The position numbers and the translations under genes are program-made. From Streptococcus sp. SN-1 (GTDB lineage Bacteria > Bacillota > Bacilli > Lactobacillales > Streptococcaceae), in contig NZ_AP028929.1 of the NCBI RefSeq assembly GCF_041154385.1, positions 496,001 through 560,000 of the forward strand: a stretch of DNA of 64,000 nt, read 5' to 3'. Positions 48,248 through 55,297 of the stretch are shown one piece after another. The notes beneath the pieces are model-generated. The model did not search any database. It had not been told where the DNA came from and was given only the letters and a program-made list of their open reading frames with translations. Within the stretch, counting starts at the first letter, position 1, and each line of letters opens with the position of its first letter.

Positions 48248-48281
48248 AGAGACTGATACGATATGTCTCAGTCTCTTTCAT
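48248..48281 (+). terminator. Weak terminator between msmK and the GH13 gene
   Basis: Stem AGAGACTGA / TCAGTCTCT, 11-base loop, then TTCATTTT. The T-run is interrupted, so read-through is likely. Confidence 0.6.
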
Positions 48282-48297
48282 TTTAAGGAGACAAAAC

Positions 48298-49965
48298 ATG
48301 GAAAAAGACTGGTGGAAGGGGAAGGTCGCTTATCAGATCTACCCAAAAAGCTTTAAAGATAGCAATGGTGATGGCGTTGGGGATTTGAAAGGAATCACGA
48401 AGAAACTCGATTACCTTCAAAACTTAGGAATTGACATTCTCTGGTTATCGCCTATTTACAAGAGTCCGTTTATTGACCAGGGCTATGATATTTCAGACTA
48501 CTATGCCATTGATCCTATTTTTGGAACTATGGAAGATATGGAGGAGCTAATTGCTGAAGGTAAGAAGCGGGGCATTTCTATCATTATGGACTTGGTGGTT
48601 AACCACTGCTCCAGTCATCACGAGTGGTTCCAAAAAGCTCTAGCGGATCCAGATGGCCCTTATGCGGACTACTTTTACTTCATCGAAAGTGACAAGGAAC
48701 CCAACAACTGGGAAAGTTACTTTGGAGGCAGTGTCTGGGAACCAGTTCCTGGCACCAACAAATACTATCTCCATTCTTATCACAAGGATCAGCCAGACCT
48801 TAATTGGCAAAATCCTGTCTTGCGCGAAGAAATTTACAAGATGATCAACTGGTGGTTGGACAAGGGAATTGCGGGCTTTAGGATCGATGCTATTATCAAT
48901 ATCAAAAAAGATCTAGAATGGCGTTCGCTTCCGTCTGATCGCGAAAATGGCTTGGTCCCAGTACTGGAGTCTCTAGTGAATGCCCAATCGATTGAACCTT
49001 TCTTGCATGAGTTAAATGAGCGAACCTTCGCCAAGTACAATGCCTTCACAGTAGGGGAAGTGTTCAATGAAACCGACGAAGAGTTGCATTTCTTCATTGG
49101 AAAAGATGGCGTCTTCTCTTCCATCTTTGACTTCAAGCAAACCTGCTTGGGGCAGGAAGGAAAAGGCTGGTTTGACCATAGTCTTCCAACAGCAGATGAA
49201 CTCAAGGAAAGTATTTTTCAAGCGCATGAGCGCGCGGATAGCATTGGGGTGCTCTCGACCATTATCGAGAATCACGACGAGCCTCGTGGGGTGTCCCACT
49301 ATATTGCAGAAGGTCCAGTAAACGATACCAGTAAAAAAGCCCTGGGAACCATTCAGGTTTTGCGTAAGGGAATTCCTTTTATCTACCAAGGCCAAGAAAT
49401 TGGGATGGAAAACCAAGTCTTTGAATCGGTGGAGGACTTTGATGATATCGCAACCATCAATGGCTACCACGTCGCGAAAGAAGCTGGTTTAAGCGAGGAA
49501 GAAGCCTTGGCCGCGATTGCCAACTACAGCCGGGACAATGCGCGGACACCCATGCAGTGGTCAGCGGAGCCAGGATTGGGCTTTAGCGATGGAACAGCCT
49601 GGTTGATCAGTCCCAAACCAAATGTTGCCATCAATGTGAAAGATCAAGAAAAGGATCCAAATTCCATCTTGAATTACTATCGCCAGTTGACGGCCTTGTA
49701 TCGCCATCCCCTTTATGGAAATACCATCCGATTCGGAGATATGATCCCAGCGTATCGGGACCGTGAAAACATCATCGCCTTTGAACGCCGTGGGGACAAG
49801 CGTCTCTTGGTTGTCAGCAATTTCCAAAATCGCCAGGCCACCTTGGAGTTGCCAGCTCCGATTAAAACAGTCGTTTTAAATAATACAGCAGGATTATTCC
49901 AAGAAGGAGACCAAGTGCTAGAATTAGCTCCTTACCAAACGGTTGTGTTGGAATTGGTGGAATAA
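48298..49965 (+). CDS. GH13 alpha-glucosidase (oligo-1,6-glucosidase / DexB-like)
   Basis: Cytoplasmic glycosidase expected to split glucose from imported alpha-glucosides or isomalto-oligosaccharides. 555 aa without signal peptide. Begins WWKGKVAYQIYPKSFKDSNG; NGDGVGDLKGI is the GH13 QPDLP-neighbour calcium motif; catalytic residues are Asp near 197 (GFRIDAI), Glu near 253 (TVGEVF) and Asp near 327 (ENHDEP). Linkage specificity between dexB, malL and similar genes cannot be fixed by reading. It follows msmK by 66 bases with its own AAGGAG. It lies inside the segment bounded by the two msmK 3' copies, so it may be acquired. Confidence 0.9.
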   Translation: MEKDWWKGKVAYQIYPKSFKDSNGDGVGDLKGITKKLDYLQNLGIDILWLSPIYKSPFIDQGYDISDYYAIDPIFGTMEDMEELIAEGKKRGISIIMDLVVNHCSSHHEWFQKALADPDGPYADYFYFIESDKEPNNWESYFGGSVWEPVPGTNKYYLHSYHKDQPDLNWQNPVLREEIYKMINWWLDKGIAGFRIDAIINIKKDLEWRSLPSDRENGLVPVLESLVNAQSIEPFLHELNERTFAKYNAFTVGEVFNETDEELHFFIGKDGVFSSIFDFKQTCLGQEGKGWFDHSLPTADELKESIFQAHERADSIGVLSTIIENHDEPRGVSHYIAEGPVNDTSKKALGTIQVLRKGIPFIYQGQEIGMENQVFESVEDFDDIATINGYHVAKEAGLSEEEALAAIANYSRDNARTPMQWSAEPGLGFSDGTAWLISPKPNVAINVKDQEKDPNSILNYYRQLTALYRHPLYGNTIRFGDMIPAYRDRENIIAFERRGDKRLLVVSNFQNRQATLELPAPIKTVVLNNTAGLFQEGDQVLELAPYQTVVLELVE

Positions 49966-50047
49966 GGAGAAACTTTGCATCAGTGTTAGGATTTAATGTA
50001 GAATAGTATGTTCATTAAATATTCTGGAGAACATTATAAAAGTTTTC

Positions 50048-50182
50048 TATACTTTAGAATCAGTCAAGTATAAACTGAAACTTTCCGCTGTGAGAAAAGT
50101 GTTTGAAACATTATTGTTTCAAACACTCGGGAGTTTTGAGACCTTAGGCTCAAAACTAAGTCATGGAACTTCGAAGAAGTTC
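50048..50182. repeat. Multi-hairpin element between two converging genes
   Basis: Four hairpins in a row: TATACTT/AAGTATA (50048-50072), perfect 12-bp GTGTTTGAAACA/TGTTTCAAACAC with loop TTAT (50099-50126), GTTTTGAG/CTCAAAAC (50133-50156), GAACTTC/GAAGTTC (50166-50182). A GGAAAGTTTTGAAAG follows at about 50205. It looks like a small intergenic repeat of the mitis group but is not the BOX pattern; I cannot name the class. The rest of the gap 49966-50292 holds only the terminator. Confidence 0.6.
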
Positions 50183-50233
50183 GCTGACGTCCGTACTCAC
50201 CTAAGGAAAGTTTTGAAAGATATTTTATCTCCA

Positions 50234-50265
50234 AAAAGAACCTTCGCGTCTGCGAAGGTTCTTTT
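50234..50265. terminator. Bidirectional terminator
   Basis: Perfect 14-bp stem AAAAGAACCTTCGC / GCGAAGGTTCTTTT with loop GTCT, serving the GH13 gene and the leftward LPXTG gene. Confidence 0.9.
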
Positions 50266-50292
50266 CGTGTCATCCAAGTCTAAACCTGGAAC

Positions 50293-51845
50293 TTACTCAA
50301 CTTCTTTCTTTTTCAAGAGGAGGAAGCCTCCGCTAACGGCTAACAAGAAGCCTGAAAGAATGAAGTGTGCGGTTGTGTCTTCTCCAGTTTGTGGCAATTG
50401 TGCCTTAGCTGGACTTTCTTGGAAGCTTTGTCCTACTTGGTAAGTCAAAGCTTGCACGCTTTCTCCATTTTCCACAGTTGTTTCTTTTTGTGGAAGGAGC
50501 ACTTTAGGAGTGTCCTTCTTGGCCAAGATTGGCTGTGGATTGCTTGTTTGGTTATGAATTGGAACTACCACTTGATCTGGTTCTTTAGCTGGAACGTAAT
50601 CCATCAAGCTTGCCAACTTGCTGCCAAAGATCGCATTGGTTACCCAGCGGAAGAAGTGGACAGGGTGTTGACGGTTGGTTGGATTTCCTGCATAGACAAA
50701 GAGTGGTTGTCCCATCAGTTCTCCAGAGATGGCCATGACTTTGTTAGCCAGAACATCGTTATGTGGCCACCAACCTGCAATATAATAATCGCTTGGAGCG
50801 ATGCTCATCAAGGTCTTGAAATGCTCTGGAACCTTTTCAATCCAGTTTCCTGAGTTGGAGTAGAAGAGGGTATTCTTCTTGTATCCGCTGGTCAATGGAT
50901 CCTGATCATCAATGATCGCTTTCATCAAGCCTTCGTAGTCACTACCGCCTTTTAGTTTTTCAGCGTCAAATCCTGTAAGAACTCCCAATTTTTCCAATTT
51001 TTGCATGGCTTCCCCGCCAATGACAAGGGTTGGTTTCTTGCCAAAAATGGAAGCGTCAAAGCGATTGCTTTCCAAAATAACAACATCCGCTTCTTCTGGC
51101 GTATTGACGATTTGGAAGCCTAATTTTTCAAGGACCAAACTAGTATGAGCAGGCGCATCTACTCCAGCCCAATTATAGTGGTAGTTTGGAGAGTAGACCT
51201 TCATCGGTTTCAAGGTTGGGCCACTAGGCACCTTGTAGAGGGCATCACCATAAATGGCATAGTTTGGTAGGAGCGAAGCAAAGGTATCGCGGTCAACGAT
51301 GTAGCCATCATCTGTTAGGTAGACAGATTTTCCTTGTGCAATAGCCTGGTTGACAGCTTTAACGGCACTGGCTGAGGTATTTGCGATCACATAGTAAGGA
51401 GCTTTTGGATCGATCTCAGAGGTACGAGTGGCGCGGGTGGTGGTGACTTCTCCTAATTTTCCGTTGAAAAGACCATCCGCAAAGACAGGTTCGGACTTGA
51501 ACCCTCTCATATCTGGGAAGTTTACCAGCAACTCTGCGTACATAGCAGCCCAGGCAGATTCGTTGGAACCCTTGTAGAGAATGTGGTTAGCATAGCCACG
51601 TTTGGCTTGGGCCATGTCAATGACTAAGTCCCCTTTTTTATAGTTGCCAATATCTTCTTTGAGTTCCTTGACGAGGACACCATTGCGTTTGAAGTAGTCG
51701 ATCATATTGAAGGCTTCTTGGGCATCGTTGTCTTTGTCGAGGCTCATTGGGATGACGTAGTAGTCTGGGAAGAATTTCGGACGACCATTTTTCACACGTC
51801 CAACGATTTCTCCATTTGGGCCGACCAGTTCATTTTCGGCTTTTG
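50293..51845 (-). pseudogene. 5'-truncated gene for an LPXTG surface protein (M14 carboxypeptidase-like)
   Basis: The remaining about 517 codons encode a C-terminal part only. It ends with a complete sortase signal: LPQTG, a hydrophobic helix (FILSGFLLAVSGGFLLL) and KKKEVE. The upstream body resembles the C-terminal half of streptococcal M14 zinc carboxypeptidase-like wall proteins, but the zinc site (HxxE) and the signal peptide are not in this piece. The frame is open, without a credible start, right into the msmK copy at 51846, so the 5' part is lost. A GTG at 51795 exists but would give a protein with no secretion signal. The family name is tentative. Confidence 0.75.
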
Positions 51846-52107
51846 GATCTTCGGTATCCGTCCAGAAGACGTGAACGCAGAACCTGCTTTCCTTGAAACA
51901 TTCCCAGAATCAGTTGTGAAAGCAACTATCTCTGTATCAGAATTGCTTGGTTCAGAATCTCACCTATACTGCCAAGTTGGTAAAGATGAATTCGTTGCTA
52001 AGGTTGACGCACGTGACTACTTGCAAGCTGGTGCAACTGTGGAACTTGGATTTGACTTGAACAAAGCTCACTTCTTTGACGTAGAAACTGAAAAGACAGT
52101 TTACTAA
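51846..52107 (+). pseudogene. Second copy of the msmK 3' end (direct repeat, copy 2)
   Basis: 262 bases identical by eye to the end of msmK, including the stop codon. It has no start and encodes only the last 86 residues (FGIRPEDVNAEPAF to EKTVY). A longer open frame from 51718 fuses antisense LPXTG sequence to it and is not a gene. Downstream lies a strong terminator, likely the original msmK terminator, so this copy marks the old right end of msmK. Confidence 0.95.
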
Positions 52108-52122
52108 GATAAATAAAACTCA

Positions 52123-52153
52123 AAACACTGCTAGAAATCTAGCAGTGTTTTTT
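52123..52153 (+). terminator. Strong terminator, probably the original msmK terminator
   Basis: Perfect 13-bp stem AAACACTGCTAGA / TCTAGCAGTGTTT with a two-base spacing at the tip and a T-run. Confidence 0.92.
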
Positions 52154-52164
52154 GAGATTGAGTT

Positions 52165-52191
52165 GAAAAACTCTCCAATTGAACTGGAGAG
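52165..52191 (-). terminator. Terminator of the leftward amino-acid ABC operon
   Basis: Stem CTCTCCA / TGGAGAG; on the minus strand it is followed by TTTTTC. Confidence 0.8.
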
Positions 52192-52198
52192 CTGTTTT

Positions 52199-52858
52199 TT
52201 ATTCTGCAGCTTGTTGCCAACGTTTTGCTAGCATATGAGACAGGCTAGAGATTGCTAGGTTAAAGCTGAAGTAGATGAGGGCGATCAGGATATAAAGACT
52301 GAAGACTTGCTCTGGTTCGAAATAACGGCCCATGAGAATTTGGCTAGCTCCAAAGAGTTCTTGTAGGGCGATAACAGAGTAGAGAAGACTGGTATCCTTA
52401 ATCACAGTGACAAACTGAGAAATGATGGCTGGTAGCATTTTACGAATAGCTTGTGGAAGAATGATATGGTAGAGGATTTGGGCTGAGGTAAATCCTTGTG
52501 ACATTCCTGCTTCGTATTGTCCCTTGTCTACGGCATTGAGACCGCCTCGGATAATCTCAGCTAGGGCTGCTGAGGTAAAGAGAGTAAAGGCAGTGATTCC
52601 TGCTGGTGTGGATTTCATCTTGAACACCAAAAAGATAGTGAAAATCCAGAGGAGGTTGGGAACGTTACGCACAAACTCGATGTAAATACTGGAGATGATA
52701 CGTAAGACAGGATTTTTCCCGTTTCTCATGACAGCTAGCACTGTTCCGATAAGGGTAGAGAGGACGATAGCAATCAGAGAAATGTAGAGGGTCAAGCTAA
52801 ATCCTTTAAAGATAAAGATTAGGTTATCTGGGGTCAAAACTTCTAAAATGGATTCCAT
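52199..52858 (-). CDS. Polar amino acid ABC transporter permease (second)
   Basis: One of two integral membrane subunits of a His/Glu/Gln/Arg-type importer. 219 aa, about five membrane helices; begins ESILEVLTPDNLIFIFKGFSLTLYISLIAI. The ATPase-contact EAA loop is seen in EIIRGGLNAVDKGQYEAGMSQGFT. It lies 9 bases after the first permease gene and ends the operon. The substrate cannot be told from the sequence. Confidence 0.92.
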   Translation of the reverse strand: MESILEVLTPDNLIFIFKGFSLTLYISLIAIVLSTLIGTVLAVMRNGKNPVLRIISSIYIEFVRNVPNLLWIFTIFLVFKMKSTPAGITAFTLFTSAALAEIIRGGLNAVDKGQYEAGMSQGFTSAQILYHIILPQAIRKMLPAIISQFVTVIKDTSLLYSVIALQELFGASQILMGRYFEPEQVFSLYILIALIYFSFNLAISSLSHMLAKRWQQAAE

Positions 52859-52867
52859 AGTAACCTC

Positions 52868-53545
52868 CTAAAGTGAATAGGCTTTTTTGTTGGCTTGCTC
52901 CATCTTGCGACCAAACTGGGCAACAGGGAAGCATAGAGAAAAGTAGAGAAGGGCAGCGCCTAAAAAGGCTGGAATGTAGTTTCCGTTGAGAGCTGACCAA
53001 GACTTAGTCACAAACATCAAGTCCACTCCAGAGATGATAGCGACTGTAGAGGTGTTTTTGATGAGGTTGACGATTTGGTTGGTCAAAGGAGGGAGAATGA
53101 TACGAAAGGCCTGAGGCAAGATAATCAAGCGCATGGCACTGATATAGGTAAAACCTTGCGACAGGGCGGCCTCCATCTGACCGCTAGGAATAGACTGAAT
53201 GCCTGAGCGAATAACCTCAGCGATATAGGCGCCGTGATAGAGTCCCACGCAGAGAACAGCTGTCCAATAAATCGGAATCATGATGATATGGTCACTGATA
53301 AGAGGTAGGCCATAAAAAACGATAACAAACTGCACCAAAAGGGGAGTATTTTGGTAAAATTCGACAAAGATACGAGCTAAAATGCGCAAAATTGGACGTT
53401 TGCTGGTTGACATGGCTCCGAAGAAGATGCCTAAAACCATGGCTAGGATAAAGGATCCAATCGCTAGGGCAAGAGTGAAGAGGAAACCATTGAAAAATTG
53501 TCCAAAATCCTGAAAATAGGCTGTCCAAGATGATAAATCTGTCAT
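52868..53545 (-). CDS. Polar amino acid ABC transporter permease (first)
   Basis: Paired permease subunit. 225 aa, five or so membrane helices; EAA loop in EVIRSGIQSIPSGQMEAALSQGF. Same operon, 12 bases after the binding-protein gene. The two permeases are clearly paralogous and should form a heterodimer. Confidence 0.92.
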   Translation of the reverse strand: MTDLSSWTAYFQDFGQFFNGFLFTLALAIGSFILAMVLGIFFGAMSTSKRPILRILARIFVEFYQNTPLLVQFVIVFYGLPLISDHIIMIPIYWTAVLCVGLYHGAYIAEVIRSGIQSIPSGQMEAALSQGFTYISAMRLIILPQAFRIILPPLTNQIVNLIKNTSTVAIISGVDLMFVTKSWSALNGNYIPAFLGAALLYFSLCFPVAQFGRKMEQANKKAYSL

Positions 53546-53557
53546 GGGGTGTCCTCC

Positions 53558-54352
53558 TTAATCTGCAGTATGGCTAGATGGTTTGAGTTTGTAACGGTCA
53601 TAGAGTTTCTGCAAACTGCCATCCTTGCTCCATTTAATAACCAAGTTATCAAGATAGTCGTTGAGCTCGGTATTTGATTTCTTGGTAACGATACCGTAGT
53701 CAGATGGCTTGAAACTATCATCTAGTAGTACTGTGCGTTTGCTGATGTAGCCAGACAGAATCGAGCGGTCAACGGAAAAAGCATCAATTCGATGAGCGTG
53801 AAGGGAAGTAATCAATTCTGGGTAGGAACCAAGTTCGACAAATTTAAAGGTCAAGCCTTTCTTTTTACCCAGTTCAGTAATCAGGCGTTGGGTGATGGAA
53901 CCTTGGGCGACTCCAATGGTTTTGCCGTTTAGATCCTCAATGCTTTTGATTTTGGCAGACTTATTGACCAAAAAGCCAGATGCGTCCGTGTAGTAAGGAC
54001 TGGTAAAGTTGTAGAGTTTTTTGCGTTCGTCTGTGATTGTAAAGGTCGCGATATCCATATCGACCTGTTCATTATCTAGAAGGGGTCCGCGAGTTTGTGC
54101 TGTAACTGGTACATAACGAACCTTGACCTTGAGCTCATCAGCTACCATCTTGGCCAGGTCAGTTTCGATACCAGAATAGGTCCCTGTCTTGGGATCTTTG
54201 TAGCCAAAATTGGGAACGTCTTGTTTGACACCGACAACTAGCTCGCCTCTCTTTTGAATGTCTGCGACACTAGTATCAGCCTGAACTGGTTTTGCAGCAG
54301 CAAGGCCGAAAAGGCTAATCAATAATGCGGATAAAAAGAATTTCTTTTTCAT
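53558..54352 (-). CDS. Amino acid ABC transporter substrate-binding protein without lipobox
   Basis: Extracellular solute-binding protein family 3. 264 aa from the ATG at 54352-54350 (AAGGAGGTGCCT upstream). The signal peptide is MKKKFFLSALLISLFGLAAA followed by KPVQADT. Unusually there is no lipobox cysteine, so signal peptidase I cleavage after VQA rather than lipid anchoring is predicted. The mature part starts with RGELVVGVKQDVPNFGYKD and has the family pattern VDMDIATFTITDERK. A longer frame running to 54454 overlaps the ATPase gene and is spurious. Confidence 0.92.
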   Translation of the reverse strand: MKKKFFLSALLISLFGLAAAKPVQADTSVADIQKRGELVVGVKQDVPNFGYKDPKTGTYSGIETDLAKMVADELKVKVRYVPVTAQTRGPLLDNEQVDMDIATFTITDERKKLYNFTSPYYTDASGFLVNKSAKIKSIEDLNGKTIGVAQGSITQRLITELGKKKGLTFKFVELGSYPELITSLHAHRIDAFSVDRSILSGYISKRTVLLDDSFKPSDYGIVTKKSNTELNDYLDNLVIKWSKDGSLQKLYDRYKLKPSSHTAD

Positions 54353-54362
54353 AGGCACCTCC

Positions 54363-55121
54363 TTATTTGACTTTGTCACTTTCGTGGTTGATGATTTTGC
54401 TGAGAAATTGTTGGGCACGAGGTTCGCTTGGATTGTCGAAAAAGTCATCGACATCGGTCGTATCTACCAAAACTTCTCCGTCAGCCATAAAGATGATGCG
54501 GTCGGCAACTTCACGAGCAAAGCCCATTTCATGGGTAACGACAATCATATTCATACCATCGTGGGCTAATTTTTGCATAACTGCCAGAACATCGCCTATG
54601 GTTTCTGGGTCAAGGGCAGATGTTGGCTCATCAAAGAGGAGGAGTTCAGGATGCATAGCGAGTCCACGTGCGATGGCAATCCGTTGTTTTTGTCCACCAG
54701 AAAGCATGGCTGGATAAGAATCTTTCTTGTCCCACATATTTACAAATTCCAGATATTTTTGGGCTGTTTTTTCAGCTTCTTTTTTATCAATTCCTAGAAC
54801 TTTTATGGGTGCTAGTGTTACGTTTTCTAACACTGTTTTGTGTGGATAGAGGTTGAAATGCTGGAAAACCATGCCGACTTCCTTGCGAAGGGGCACCAAA
54901 TCTTTCTGGCTGGCACCAGCAACTTGGTGACCATTTACTAGAAGACTTCCTTTGTCTATAGCCTCCAAACCATTGATGGTGCGGATAAGAGTGGACTTAC
55001 CAGAACCAGAAGGGCCTAGGAGTACAACAACTTGCCCTTTTTCAAAACGGAGATTGATGTCGCGGAGTGCATGGTAATCTCCGTAATATTTTTCGACGTG
55101 TTCAAATTCTACTAAAGCCAT
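54363..55121 (-). CDS. Polar amino acid ABC transporter ATP-binding protein
   Basis: GlnQ/HisP-type ATPase, first gene of the four-gene operon. 252 aa. Walker A GPSGSGKST (about 36-44), Q-loop VFQHFNLYPHKT, signature LSGGQKQRIA (about 140), Walker B LLLFDEPTSALDPE, H-loop VVTHEMGFA. An AAAGGAG ribosome-binding site is present. The order ATPase, binding protein, two permeases is usual for this transporter type in streptococci. Confidence 0.95.
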   Translation of the reverse strand: MALVEFEHVEKYYGDYHALRDINLRFEKGQVVVLLGPSGSGKSTLIRTINGLEAIDKGSLLVNGHQVAGASQKDLVPLRKEVGMVFQHFNLYPHKTVLENVTLAPIKVLGIDKKEAEKTAQKYLEFVNMWDKKDSYPAMLSGGQKQRIAIARGLAMHPELLLFDEPTSALDPETIGDVLAVMQKLAHDGMNMIVVTHEMGFAREVADRIIFMADGEVLVDTTDVDDFFDNPSEPRAQQFLSKIINHESDKVK

Positions 55122-55155
55122 AAGGAATCTCCTTTGTGTTAGATTTTATAACATG

Positions 55156-55184
55156 ATTCTACACCAAAAGATTTTTCTTGTCAA
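55156..55184 (-). promoter_or_regulatory. Promoter of the amino-acid ABC operon
   Basis: On the minus strand TTGACA (55184-55179), exactly 17 bp, TAGAAT (55161-55156), 34 bases before the ATPase start. Confidence 0.8.
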
Positions 55185-55252
55185 ATCATATCAGAAAAAA
55201 GTTAGTAAAATTTTTGTAGAAAGCAATCAGGATAGAGAAAAAGCCTAAATCA

Positions 55253-55261
55253 TGTTATAAT
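55253..55261 (+). promoter_or_regulatory. Extended -10 promoter of recJ
   Basis: TG T TATAAT, 36 bases before the preferred recJ start; divergent from the ABC operon promoter. Confidence 0.6.
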
Positions 55262-55297
55262 GAAGCAATAGAATTCTTAGAAAGAGTGGATGTCTTT

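Noticed and set aside
51718..52107. Open frame of 129 codons on the plus strand covering the msmK copy
   Set aside because: Its first part is antisense to the LPXTG gene and the rest is the duplicated msmK 3' end; it has no ribosome-binding site, so it is a chance fusion.
53558..54454. Longer form of the ABC binding protein starting at 54454
   Set aside because: The extra 34 residues overlap the ATPase coding end and have no conserved pattern; the ATG at 54352 has AAGGAGG and starts a proper signal peptide.
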